Positions 9,184 to 18,116 of a stretch of DNA of 64,000 nt are shown in pieces (positions within the stretch are counted from its first letter, which is position 1; each line of letters starts with the position of its first letter). This DNA comes from CAVVVS01 sp963751355 (GTDB lineage Bacteria; Bacteroidota; Ignavibacteria; Ignavibacteriales; Ignavibacteriaceae). The notes below the pieces were generated by a model. That model made no database searches. It was not told the origin of the DNA and was given only the letters and a program-made list of their open reading frames with translations. The position numbers were made by a program, and so were the translations under genes. The DNA lies in the NCBI GenBank assembly GCA_963751355.1, contig CAVVVS010000061.1, forward strand, positions 55,059-119,058, written 5' to 3'.

Positions 9184-12100
9184 ATGGAAACTCGAAGAAC
9201 CAAATCAGAACTGCTGGAAGAGATTAAGATTCTTCAACAAAAACTGAATGAAGCAACCGTCGGGAACAGGGGTATTCCGGCAAAAAAGGATGGAACTATT
9301 TCCATAGAAAAGGAACTGGAAGTTTATTTTTCTTCTACCTCAGATTTGGTAATCACATTTGATAAAAACGGTCGGTATTTAAAAGTCCTCTATTCCACTC
9401 AAAAAGCCTTACCCAACTATCATGCAGATGAACTTGTTGGAAAAACTTTACACGATATTTACCCTAAAGATGAAGCAGATTATTTGCTGGGACATATTAT
9501 AAATGTTTGCAAACAGAAGAGAACAGCAAATATATCTTACATTTCCAATATAGGAAACGAGAATAAATGGTATAAAGCAATAATTTCTTATTTAGATGAT
9601 AATTCCGTTCTATTTGCTGCAAGAAATATTATAGAATCAAAAAAAGAAAAGAATCTATCCCGGGAAATTGAGATAAAATATCAGATGCTCTTTGAATCGG
9701 CGAATGATGCAATATTATTGATTCAGGAAGACCGCTTTGTAGATTGCAATTCTAAATCGCTTGAGATATTTGGATGTACTAGGGAAAAGATTCTTAGTAA
9801 TACTCCGTATAGATTTTCACCTTCCAAGCAGCCAGACGGCAGAGACTCAAAAGAAAAAGCTCTTGAAAAAATTGCCCTGGCATTAGATGGAAATCCGCAA
9901 TACTTTGAATGGGTACACTGCAGGTATGATGGTTCTCCTTTCGACGCAGAAATAAGCTTAAATAAAGTTGAATTTGGAGAACAAGTATTTTTACAAACAT
10001 TAATCCGGGATGTTTCCGAACGTAAAAGAGCTATTAAAAAGATCAAAGAATCGGAAAAACAATTTAGGCTGATTTGGGAAAATTCGAAAGACGGAATGAG
10101 GCTTGCCGACAGCGAAGGCTTGGTAATAATGGTTAACGATGCCTTTTGCAAAATGGTTGGTAAAGAGAGAAATGAATTAGAGAACAAACTTTTATCAGAA
10201 GCATATCTTCCGCTGAATAAAAAGCGGATCATTGAAAATCATCAAAAAAGAGTAAAATCCAAAACAGTAATTCCGTTTGTTGAAAGAGAACTAACATTGT
10301 GGAACGGTAAGAAAGTTTGGTTTGGTATATCCAATTCATATTTCAATATCGATAACCACTCGGAATATATTCTGGCTACCTTTCGCGATATTTCGGAAAG
10401 GAAGCAATCCGAGGCTCAGATAAAAATGCTCGCACAAGCATTGAAAAGCATAAGTGAGTCGGTAACCATTACCGATATGAACGATAATATACTTTTTGTA
10501 AATCAGGCTTTTATTAAAACTTACGGGTACGATGAAGATGAAATTATCGGTCAAAATATAAATATAGTTCGTTCTTCGAATAATTCTACGGGATTAACCG
10601 CAGAAATTATGGAAAAGACAACATTGGGTGCCTGGCAAGGTGAAATTCTAAATAGGAAAAAGGACGGTACTGAATTTCCTATTTTGTTGTCCACCTCAAT
10701 TGTAAAAAACGAGAGAGAAGAACCCATAGCTCTTATAGGTGTTGCCACAGATATTACAATCCGAAAACAGAACGAAGAAAAAATCAATCTCACCCTCTCC
10801 TTGCTACACGCTACTTTAGAATCGACTATGGACGGTATTTTAGTTGTTGATAAAGAAAGTCATATAACAGGTTATAACCAAAGATTTGTTGAGATGTGGC
10901 AAATACCGAATTCAATTATTAAATCCAAAACAAACGATAAATTATTAGAATTTGCTGCTGATCAATTGAAAGATCCTGAACAATTTTTATCTATCGTCCA
11001 TGAATTATATCAGCAGCCGGAAAAAGAGGGCTTTGATCAAATGGAATTTTCCGACGGAAGAATTTTTGAAAGATATTCACTACCTCAGAGACTAGATGAT
11101 AAAATTGTCGGAAGAGTATGGAGTTTTAGTGATGTTACCGAACGTTTCCGATCCGAAAGGACAAGAAATGCATTGTTTAAGATTTCGGAAGCTGTACATA
11201 CTACGGCAGATATTAGAACTCTGTACAAGAATATTCATGTGGTCGTTAAAGAACTAATGCCTGCAAATAACTTTTATATTGCTTTGTATGACAACAGAAG
11301 CAACCTCATAAGCTTTCCTTATTTTGTAGATGAAAAGGATCGGCCTCCGGGAGTTAAACAATTTGGTAATGGTTTAACCGAATACGTTCTTAAAAAAGGC
11401 GAAAATGTATTAATCACAAAAAAAGAAGTTTTAGACCTTAACGAAAGAGGAAAATTGGAATTACTCGGCGAACCTCCTCTTGTATGGCTGGGAATTACTC
11501 TTAAACATGACGAAAGTATGATCGGTGTCATGGCTGTACAGGATTATGAAAATGAACAGGCATATGGGGAAAATGAGAAAAAGATTTTGACATTCATATC
11601 GGAGCAAGTAGCGCTTGCAATTGACAGAAAAAAAACGGCTGATGAATTAATTAAGTTTACAAAACAATTAGAACTTAATAAATCTCTTTTGGAACAGAGA
11701 GCCGATGAACTAGCTAGACTAAATAAACACCTAGCTCGTTCAGAAAGCAAATTAAAGGAGATTAATTCCGCAAAGGATAAACTATTCTCAATAATCGCGC
11801 ATGATCTACGCAGCCCATTCCATCCGTTACTAGGCATCTCTGAAATTTTGGTCAATGAAAGACAGACTCTAACTGAAGATGAAATAAATCATTTTAGCCG
11901 TGAACTTCATCAGGCTATGAAGCAGCAATATTCTCTCTTGGAAAATCTGCTGAACTGGGCAAGTGTTCAAACCGGGAAAATGAAATTTAACCCGATAAAA
12001 ATTAATTTATTAAATGTTGTAGAGCATGCAATTGATATTTTACATATTCGTGCAGATAAAAAAGACATTTCTTTTAAAACATATGTCTCCCCGGATCACT

Positions 12101-12459
12101 CTGTAACAGCTGATCCAAACAGCCTACAGTCAATATTTCAAAATTTAATATCTAATGCCGTCAAGTTCACGAATCCAGGCGGCAGGATAACAATAAAGTC
12201 GTCAGAAATTTCCAACATGATAGAGGTTGAGGTTGCAGATAATGGTGTAGGCATGGAAGAGGAAATTGCTGCGAATATATTCCAGCTCAATTCGCGATCC
12301 AGTACACTGGGTACAGCGAATGAAAAAGGTACAGGGCTGGGGTTAGTTTTATGCAAAGAATTAATTGAAAAAGACAAAGGAGAAATTCGATTAGAATCTC
12401 AAAAAGGAAAAGGTACAAAAATAAAATTCACTTTACCGGTACATCATATACAATCGTGA
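9184..12459 (+). CDS. Multi-PAS/GAF sensor histidine kinase
   Basis: Large sensor kinase of 1091 aa with no transmembrane segment. Order: short coiled coil (1-40), five PAS units (about 45-150, 165-280, 288-405, 412-527, 540-655; several end in PAC-type DISERK/DVTERF segments), one GAF domain (about 662-820), coiled coil (820-865), HisKA with His873 in IIAHDLRSPF, and HATPase with Asn991, VADNGVGM and GTGLGLVLCKEL. It should autophosphorylate at His873 in response to cytoplasmic signals. No receiver domain and no adjacent response regulator, so it is an orphan. GAF and PAS ligands cannot be inferred. Confidence 0.93.
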   Translation: METRRTKSELLEEIKILQQKLNEATVGNRGIPAKKDGTISIEKELEVYFSSTSDLVITFDKNGRYLKVLYSTQKALPNYHADELVGKTLHDIYPKDEADYLLGHIINVCKQKRTANISYISNIGNENKWYKAIISYLDDNSVLFAARNIIESKKEKNLSREIEIKYQMLFESANDAILLIQEDRFVDCNSKSLEIFGCTREKILSNTPYRFSPSKQPDGRDSKEKALEKIALALDGNPQYFEWVHCRYDGSPFDAEISLNKVEFGEQVFLQTLIRDVSERKRAIKKIKESEKQFRLIWENSKDGMRLADSEGLVIMVNDAFCKMVGKERNELENKLLSEAYLPLNKKRIIENHQKRVKSKTVIPFVERELTLWNGKKVWFGISNSYFNIDNHSEYILATFRDISERKQSEAQIKMLAQALKSISESVTITDMNDNILFVNQAFIKTYGYDEDEIIGQNINIVRSSNNSTGLTAEIMEKTTLGAWQGEILNRKKDGTEFPILLSTSIVKNEREEPIALIGVATDITIRKQNEEKINLTLSLLHATLESTMDGILVVDKESHITGYNQRFVEMWQIPNSIIKSKTNDKLLEFAADQLKDPEQFLSIVHELYQQPEKEGFDQMEFSDGRIFERYSLPQRLDDKIVGRVWSFSDVTERFRSERTRNALFKISEAVHTTADIRTLYKNIHVVVKELMPANNFYIALYDNRSNLISFPYFVDEKDRPPGVKQFGNGLTEYVLKKGENVLITKKEVLDLNERGKLELLGEPPLVWLGITLKHDESMIGVMAVQDYENEQAYGENEKKILTFISEQVALAIDRKKTADELIKFTKQLELNKSLLEQRADELARLNKHLARSESKLKEINSAKDKLFSIIAHDLRSPFHPLLGISEILVNERQTLTEDEINHFSRELHQAMKQQYSLLENLLNWASVQTGKMKFNPIKINLLNVVEHAIDILHIRADKKDISFKTYVSPDHSVTADPNSLQSIFQNLISNAVKFTNPGGRITIKSSEISNMIEVEVADNGVGMEEEIAANIFQLNSRSSTLGTANEKGTGLGLVLCKELIEKDKGEIRLESQKGKGTKIKFTLPVHHIQS

Positions 12460-12783
12460 TGTAACTTATGAAATTTATTTCCTCATTCTTCAGATAACAA
12501 TAAAAACGTTATTATAAGAGCAAATTAATTTAGTATTCGACGAATTTTTGGGGCAAATGAAGGAGTGAATCGTCAATATGAAGGCACCGAATTAGGTAAA
12601 TTTTGTTAAAAATATATTGAACTAAAGGGGAACAATTTCGGTATTAAGATAAATAGGCAGCTGTTCAACATTTTTTGTAAAATTGCCAAATAAAAAAAAT
12701 GACAGCGCCTTAATGAGGCACTAATTATATTTTAAGATTCAATCTTGATTTCTATATAAATAAGTAAAAGAATAAACTTAAAG
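12460..12783. other. Intergenic region containing a kinase remnant
   Basis: Gap of 324 bases between two sensor kinase genes. Most of it (12518-12724) is the decayed end of another histidine kinase, listed separately. The last 60 bases before the next gene are AT-rich and presumably carry its promoter; no strong motif is seen. Confidence 0.5.
12518..12724 (+). pseudogene. Decayed C-terminal end of a histidine kinase
   Basis: Four consecutive pieces of a HATPase C-terminus can be read in different frames. EQINLVFDEFLGQ (from 12518) resembles the F-box. ANEGVNRQYEGTELG (about 12554-12598) resembles the usual EGxSRxYEGTGLG box. KYIELKGNNFGIK (about 12609-12647) resembles KKYVELMGG. GSCSTFFVKLPNKKNDSALMRH, ending at a stop at 12722, resembles the GSTFxVxLP end. 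At least three frame changes separate them, so this is a true pseudogene and not a single sequencing slip. It is unlike the ends of both flanking kinases, so it is a third, lost kinase. Confidence 0.7.
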
Positions 12784-12792
12784 TTGAAAAAT

Positions 12793-13929
12793 ATGGACAA
12801 AGCAGAAAAATTATTTACGCATCATGCACCGGCAGAAAAAGCACCGCGAAAAATACTAATCAAGCAAAACAATCATTTCGCTAATTCATCTCTCTTAGAA
12901 AATGTATTAAACGCTGTCCCGGATATCGTCCTTGTACTTAATAAAGAAAGACAAATTGTATATTCCAATAAAAGCTTGGTTAACTCAGTAGGCGAAGATA
13001 ATATGGATATTATCCTGGGAATGCGCCTGGGAGAAGTATTGAATTGTAGCCATGCTTTTGACATTAACGGCGGCTGCGGAACAACGGAATTTTGCAAAAC
13101 TTGCGGAGCAATTAATTCCATTCTCGCATCTCAGCAAGGTAAGTTTGACGTTCAAGAATGCCGAATAATCCAGAAGGATTCCTTAGATGCCCTGGATTTG
13201 CGGGTATTATCAACTCCTTTAGAGTTGGATGGAGAACAATTTACAATATTCGCAATTCAGGATATCAGTAATGAAAAAAGAAGAAAAGCCCTTGAAAGAA
13301 TTTTCTTTCATGATATACTAAATACAGCCGGCGTGATAAACGGAATTAGTAATTTACTTATTACAAACGATGCAGTTGAGCTAGAGAAATATATTGGAAT
13401 GTTAAAAAAGGTATCGCGTAACTTAATTGAAGAAATTACAGGTCATAGAATCCTTACTTCAGCCGAAAATAAGGAATTGACAGTTCGCCCGTCTATTTTT
13501 CAATCTAAAAAACTGTTAAATGAATTAGTTGATAATTACAGAATGCTTACACTTGCAGAGGGGAAAACAATACTCATTGATGAGAGATCTATTGATCTAA
13601 CATGTTATAATGATAAGACTCTCATCGAACGGGTAATCGGAAATATGCTAAAAAATGCTCTTGAAGTTGTTGGAGAAGACGGAACAGTTAAGGTTGGCTG
13701 TGAAAAATATGATAATTTTGTTAAATATTGGGTTCATAATCCTGGTTTTATCCCGCGTGATATTCAATTACAAATATTTCAAAGATCATTTTCGACTAAA
13801 GGTGATGATCGGGGTTTGGGTACATACAGTATTAAATTGCTTACCGAGAAATACCTTAAAGGCAAAGTTTCATTTACATCGTCAAAACAGAATGGTACAT
13901 CTTTCAAGGCTTATTTCCCGATGGAATAA
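12793..13929 (+). CDS. PAS sensor histidine kinase with cysteine-rich PAS domain
   Basis: Cytoplasmic sensor kinase, about 378 aa: an N-terminal PAS domain (about 30-150), then a phosphoacceptor segment with His173 in FFHDILNTAGV, and a HATPase with NMLKNALEV and DRGLGTYSIKLL. The PAS domain contains four cysteines in NCSHAFDINGGCGTTEFCKTCGA, a pattern that recurs in a subgroup of bacterial PAS kinases and could hold a metal, Fe-S cluster or redox disulfide. The frame allows a TTG start at 12784, but the ATG at 12793 is preferred. No response regulator is adjacent. It ends 13 bases from the convergent aldehyde dehydrogenase. Confidence 0.88.
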   Translation: MDKAEKLFTHHAPAEKAPRKILIKQNNHFANSSLLENVLNAVPDIVLVLNKERQIVYSNKSLVNSVGEDNMDIILGMRLGEVLNCSHAFDINGGCGTTEFCKTCGAINSILASQQGKFDVQECRIIQKDSLDALDLRVLSTPLELDGEQFTIFAIQDISNEKRRKALERIFFHDILNTAGVINGISNLLITNDAVELEKYIGMLKKVSRNLIEEITGHRILTSAENKELTVRPSIFQSKKLLNELVDNYRMLTLAEGKTILIDERSIDLTCYNDKTLIERVIGNMLKNALEVVGEDGTVKVGCEKYDNFVKYWVHNPGFIPRDIQLQIFQRSFSTKGDDRGLGTYSIKLLTEKYLKGKVSFTSSKQNGTSFKAYFPME

Positions 13930-13942
13930 AACAGTTATGAAA

Positions 13943-15307
13943 TTATTTTACCGAGATCGTTTTTATGTTTACAAACTCCCTAATTCCGTAGAAAGACAAT
14001 TCTCTACCGTAACCTGAATTTTTAATCCCTCCAAAAGGTAAACGCGGATCTGATTTCACAAAATCATTTACAAAACAGCATCCTGCTTGAAGTTTTTCCT
14101 TTGCAATCCGCTCTCCCAAATCTATGTTTTGGGTAAATACCGCAGCACCTAATCCATAACTTGTATCATTGGCAATTTCAATTCCTTCTTGCATGTTCTT
14201 TACTTTAATTAACGATGCAACCGGTCCGAATAATTCCTCTTCATAAGCAGGCATTCCTTTTGAGACAGAGGTTAGAACCGTTGGAGGATAATATGCTCCT
14301 TCCCTAAGCGGTACTTCTCCCCCAAGTAATATTTTTGCTCCTTTACGAATGCTGTTTGTTACCTGTTTGTGTAAGGTATCTCTTAAATCTAGCCGCGCTT
14401 GAGGCCCGAGATCATTTGATTCATCAAACGGATCGCCCATCTTTTGAGATTTCATTTTTTCTACAAACATCTCTTCAAATCTTTTATAAATTTTTTGTAC
14501 CACAATAAATCTTTTCGCAGCAATGCAGCTTTGTCCGCTGTTCAACATCCTGGAAGCAACACATGTTTCAACTGTATTTTCCAAATCTGCATCTTCTAAA
14601 ACTAAATACGGATCGCTGCCGCCTAATTCTAGAACGGTTTTCTTCAGCACTGCTCCTGCTTTAGCAGCTACTGCCTTACCTGCAGGGACACTTCCGGTTA
14701 AAGTAACTGCTCTAATTTTTTCATGCTCAATAATATTTTTTGCACGCCCAACCGAGATAACAATTGTTCTGAATAAGTTATCGGGGAAACCGGCTTCATC
14801 GAATATCTTTTCAATTGCTAATGCAGTTCCGGTTACATTCGGTGAGTGTTTTAATATGCCCGCATTTCCTGCCATTAAACTCGGTGCTGCAAACCTGAAT
14901 ACCTGCCAGAGTGGAAAATTCCACGGCATAATTGCAAAAACAACACCTAGTGGTTGATAAGCAACGTAGCTTTTGGATGCACCTGTTTCAATAGTTACAT
15001 CGTTAAGAAAAGATTCGGCATTTTCTGCAAAATAATCACATACCCAGGCACACTTTTCAACTTCACCTCTGGATTGTGCAATAGGTTTACCCATCTCAAG
15101 AGTCATAATATTTGCTAATTTTTCTTTTTGTTTTTTTAATAATTCTGCTGCTTTTTTCATCTTAAAAGCTCTCTCCATAAAAGGCATTAGCTTCCATTTT
15201 TTATACGCTGAATCCGTTTGGGAAATAACATGGTTAATTTCTTCCGAAGACATCTCTTCATAGGTTTTTATCAATTTACCGGTAGCCGGATTAATTGTTT
15301 CTATCAT
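13943..15307 (-). CDS. Aldehyde dehydrogenase, succinate-semialdehyde dehydrogenase-like
   Basis: NAD(P)-dependent aldehyde dehydrogenase of 454 aa. The catalytic glutamate is in LELGGSDPY, the nucleophilic cysteine in NSGQSCIAAKR (about residue 260), and the cofactor-binding asparagine in MPWNFPLW. Overall it is closest by eye to the GabD/Sad subfamily that oxidises succinate semialdehyde to succinate. Length is normal for the short form of that group. It stands alone; no GABA or 4-hydroxybutyrate gene lies nearby, so substrate remains uncertain. Confidence 0.88.
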   Translation of the reverse strand: MIETINPATGKLIKTYEEMSSEEINHVISQTDSAYKKWKLMPFMERAFKMKKAAELLKKQKEKLANIMTLEMGKPIAQSRGEVEKCAWVCDYFAENAESFLNDVTIETGASKSYVAYQPLGVVFAIMPWNFPLWQVFRFAAPSLMAGNAGILKHSPNVTGTALAIEKIFDEAGFPDNLFRTIVISVGRAKNIIEHEKIRAVTLTGSVPAGKAVAAKAGAVLKKTVLELGGSDPYLVLEDADLENTVETCVASRMLNSGQSCIAAKRFIVVQKIYKRFEEMFVEKMKSQKMGDPFDESNDLGPQARLDLRDTLHKQVTNSIRKGAKILLGGEVPLREGAYYPPTVLTSVSKGMPAYEEELFGPVASLIKVKNMQEGIEIANDTSYGLGAAVFTQNIDLGERIAKEKLQAGCCFVNDFVKSDPRLPFGGIKNSGYGRELSFYGIREFVNIKTISVK

Positions 15308-15437
15308 CTATTACCTCACAATATTATTCTTTTAATTTAATAAATGTAGATGATTATTAAATGATACATCTAACATCCAGGAATTAGGAAAGAGGGATGT
15401 GATTTTATGAACACGATTACGGGACAGTAATAAATAG

Positions 15438-16670
15438 TTACTTAACTTTTTTTATTACAACAAGCGTTTTATCATCGGTATAAGATCCATTTTTGGAAAA
15501 TTTAATTACATCTTCCAAAATGGAATATACTATTTCTTTAGAACTTAAATGGGCATTTTTTTTAAGGATTTCGATTAATTTTTCCTCGCCGTAATTTTCA
15601 AAGCTGCTGTTTGCCGAATCAGTAACACCATCAGAATAAATAAGTAATACATCACCAGGGGAGAAATTAATATTCTCAACCGTATACTTTGCATTAGGTG
15701 AAGGGCCTAACAATGGACCGGTTGAATGAAGCGAAATTATCTCCCCGGTTTCCTTCTTAATAAAAAATGGCGGGTTATGCCCTGCATTAGCATAAAGGAA
15801 TAAACCGCTATAATCATTTGAAAATTCTCCGTAAAATAAAGTAGCAAATTTGTCATCGGCAAAAATTTTGTTGACCAGGTTATTCATCTTTTTCATTAAT
15901 GGAGATATCTTAATTTCGAAATTGCATGCCATTCGAAGCGCACCCGAAATATACATTGCCTCTGCGGCTGCGGACACTCCTTTACTTGCGGCATCACCCA
16001 CAGCAACGCCCAGCCTGTCCTTATCATCTCCAATATCCAGATAATCAAAAAAATCGCCTCCCACAATTTCTGCAGGGTTAGTAACGCCGAACAACTCATA
16101 ATTATGAAATCGGTACTCATGTTCGGGTAAAATACTTTTTTGAAGTTCTCTGGCTTTATCCAGATCCGCTCTTAATGTTTTTGCTCTAGTCGAATATTTT
16201 TTTTGTTTTATTTGTGAAGTAAGAGCGGTCGCTATAATATTTAATGTAAGCCTAAGCTCATCATCAATATTCTCGCTGTTCAAAGCCAATAGATATTCAT
16301 AATATATCTTACCGTTGAGTTTTATCTTATCACCTACGCCCGATGCCGAATATTTGAATATACCTTTCTGACGTAAAATCTCATTTGTTTCATTTCCCAA
16401 AACTGTTCTATCTTTTGCTATCAAATCAAACAGTGGATACTCCTTAATTTTTACCATAAAGCCGGATACAATTTTTTCAAGAATACCTGTTTGATATACC
16501 AAGCGGTATGATTCCTCATCATAATCAAGTCTCCAAATTCTTCCGCCTGTAACATTTATTTCTTCAAGTTCTATAATTTGATTAAGCACGGCAATTAGCA
16601 TTTCCTGATCGGAAGCAAATTTTTGAGAGGCAATGGTTTCGACCGTTTTATGCAGTTTCTTTTGATTCAT
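15438..16670 (-). CDS. RsbU-type PP2C protein phosphatase
   Basis: SpoIIE/RsbU-family serine phosphatase, 410 aa, without membrane helices. The N-terminal half (about 1-165) is probably a divergent GAF-like sensor. A short helix leads to the phosphatase domain, with metal-binding signatures GGDFFDY, VGDAASKGV, NAGHNPP, and GDVLLIYSDGVTD near the C-terminus. Such enzymes dephosphorylate STAS-domain anti-anti-sigma proteins. It is isolated from the main partner-switching cluster at 36-43 kb, but its natural target could be one of the two STAS proteins in this window. Confidence 0.9.
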   Translation of the reverse strand: MNQKKLHKTVETIASQKFASDQEMLIAVLNQIIELEEINVTGGRIWRLDYDEESYRLVYQTGILEKIVSGFMVKIKEYPLFDLIAKDRTVLGNETNEILRQKGIFKYSASGVGDKIKLNGKIYYEYLLALNSENIDDELRLTLNIIATALTSQIKQKKYSTRAKTLRADLDKARELQKSILPEHEYRFHNYELFGVTNPAEIVGGDFFDYLDIGDDKDRLGVAVGDAASKGVSAAAEAMYISGALRMACNFEIKISPLMKKMNNLVNKIFADDKFATLFYGEFSNDYSGLFLYANAGHNPPFFIKKETGEIISLHSTGPLLGPSPNAKYTVENINFSPGDVLLIYSDGVTDSANSSFENYGEEKLIEILKKNAHLSSKEIVYSILEDVIKFSKNGSYTDDKTLVVIKKVK

Positions 16671-16747
16671 GTTTAATATTTTGATCGTATAGGTTTGTTA
16701 AAATCTTATTGAAAATTTATTTCTTTTACTCGAAGTACATGATATTT

Positions 16748-17332
16748 TTATACCTGAATTTTTTTTGAGCCTGGTTTCACCGCAGGCAGACCCTGTTTAC
16801 AAAGGCTGCATTCTTCGGGAGTATAAGATACCACATTCATTTTCATTGCGCTAATTTGAGGATATCTAAAATTTATTTTTCCGTTGCTTCTATCCACAAT
16901 AAAACCAACCCCGACTACCTCCGCTCCATGTTCTTTCACAATGTCGATAACTTCAAAAACGGAGCCGCCTGTTGTAACCACATCTTCACACACCAAAACT
17001 TTTTCCCCCTTCCTTAGCGTAAATCCTCGTCTTAAAGTTAAATTTTTATCTTCTCTTTCGGCAAATATCGAACGTTTATTTAATTGGCGGGATACTTCCT
17101 GCCCGACTACAATGCCTCCGATTGCAGGTGCAATCACGGTATCAATTTCATACGATTTAAAGTGATCCGCAATAATTGAACATACTTTTTCGGTATATTC
17201 CGGATATTGTAAAACTTTTGCACACTGAAAATAAATGTTACTGTGTCTTCCTGAGGTAAGTAAAAAATGCCCTTCCAGCATTGCCCCTGTGTTTTTGAAA
17301 ATATCGAGTATTTCAGCTTCACTCAAACCCAT
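16748..17332 (-). CDS. pyrE: Orotate phosphoribosyltransferase
   Basis: Joins orotate to PRPP to make OMP in pyrimidine synthesis. 194 aa, normal length. The PRPP loop is VLVCEDVVTTGGS (about 117-129) and the first-strand segment LTSGRHSNIYFQ is typical of PyrE. A strong GGAGGA Shine-Dalgarno sits 9 bases before the ATG and decides the start. A short unidentified frame upstream overlaps it by 14 bases. Four cysteines lie in the last 30 residues (CSLCKQG), an extra feature seen in some long-form PyrE proteins. Confidence 0.94.
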   Translation of the reverse strand: MGLSEAEILDIFKNTGAMLEGHFLLTSGRHSNIYFQCAKVLQYPEYTEKVCSIIADHFKSYEIDTVIAPAIGGIVVGQEVSRQLNKRSIFAEREDKNLTLRRGFTLRKGEKVLVCEDVVTTGGSVFEVIDIVKEHGAEVVGVGFIVDRSNGKINFRYPQISAMKMNVVSYTPEECSLCKQGLPAVKPGSKKIQV

Positions 17333-17522
17333 CTAATAATTCCTCCATTCCATAAGCCGCACTTATATTGCACGAAGAATTTGTTTTTTGAATTCCGTTT
17401 ATAAATAGTTGTTTAAATTTTTCCTGTTCGTTTTGATTTACAGTTAGCTGACAACAGTGTTGATATCCTACTGCGCAGCCGGGAATCTGTCTCAAGTAAG
17501 ATCTTAATATATAGCTTCGCAT
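17319..17522 (-). CDS. Small hypothetical ORF or remnant upstream of pyrE
   Basis: Short frame of 67 codons from the ATG at 17522 (open, without ATG, back to 17624) ending inside the start of pyrE. It reads like protein and not noise: IPGCAVGYQHCCQLTVNQNE has a Cys cluster and the C-terminus is MEELLDGFE. I do not recognise it. It may be the surviving C-terminal end of a larger gene that once preceded pyrE, or a small real gene coupled to pyrE. No Shine-Dalgarno is clear. Confidence 0.35.
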   Translation of the reverse strand: MRSYILRSYLRQIPGCAVGYQHCCQLTVNQNEQEKFKQLFINGIQKTNSSCNISAAYGMEELLDGFE

Positions 17523-17600
17523 GTTAATATTTATATTTTGCAGAAAATCCAAAGCGATATCATCTCTAACGAGAGGTTGTCCAAAAAGTAATTTCCAAAT

Positions 17601-17645
17601 TAAAAATCTGCGAAAATCAGTTTAATCTGCGTCATCAGTGTTCTA
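17601..17645. repeat. Degenerate dispersed repeat, copy 1
   Basis: AATCTGCG ... AATCTGCGTCATCAGTG is a self-similar, non-coding stretch. A related form (ATCTGTAAAATC ... GTAATCAGTGTG) occurs at 25068-25095. Sequences of this style are scattered in many Bacteroidota-type genomes. Function unknown. Confidence 0.35.
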
Positions 17646-17717
17646 TTTTCCAAAATATACCACTTTTCGGATAACCTCATCAGAAAAGTTAAAACATGTT
17701 ACTATGAGATTGATCAT

Positions 17718-17999
17718 TTATCCCAGTTTCTCAATTTTTCCCGCGAGCGAGAAATCTTTTTCGGTTATACCACCCTCACTATGGGTAGACAGAGTTATTT
17801 TAACTTTATTCCACGAATGAATAAAGATATCGGGATGATGATCCATCTTTTCAGCCTCTTCGCCAATTTTATTTACAAAAGACAATGCAGATTTGAAATC
17901 TTTTAATTCATATTCTTTACCAATCTGATTATTTTCATATTTCCAGCCGTTCAGCGCTTGCAATTTTTCATTTAAATCTGCTTCATTAAATACACTCAT
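17718..17999 (-). CDS. phhB: 4a-hydroxytetrahydrobiopterin dehydratase (pterin carbinolamine dehydratase)
   Basis: Small enzyme of 93 aa that dehydrates 4a-hydroxytetrahydrobiopterin, or by homology other carbinolamine pterins. The active-site motif HHPD is at residues 54-57 with a third histidine at 73 (THSEGG), the family's normal pattern. A strong AAAGGAGG ribosome site stands 5 bases before the ATG. No aromatic amino-acid hydroxylase gene is visible in the window, so it may serve in pterin/molybdopterin chemistry. A bidirectional terminator separates it from clpC upstream. Confidence 0.92.
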   Translation of the reverse strand: MSVFNEADLNEKLQALNGWKYENNQIGKEYELKDFKSALSFVNKIGEEAEKMDHHPDIFIHSWNKVKITLSTHSEGGITEKDFSLAGKIEKLG

Positions 18000-18050
18000 A
18001 TAATCCTCCTTTCAAAGCAATGAATACCATTGTTTACTCTAATTTAATTA

Positions 18051-18084
18051 AAAAAAAAGCGTATTAAAAATAATACGCTTTTTT
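18051..18084 (-). terminator. Bidirectional intrinsic terminator downstream of clpC
   Basis: Perfect stem GCGTATTA (18059-18066) / TAATACGC (18071-18078) with a 4-base loop, flanked by eight A on one side and six T on the other, so it works on either strand. It ends clpC transcription (minus strand) before phhB. Confidence 0.9.
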
Positions 18085-18116
18085 GTTTCGATATTCGAAA
18101 TTATAAACATTAAGAA

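Noticed and set aside
9723..10232. Long antisense frame (169 codons) inside the multi-PAS kinase
   Set aside because: Ser/Phe-rich translation is typical of the shadow of an AT-rich gene; the sense strand has clear PAS motifs.
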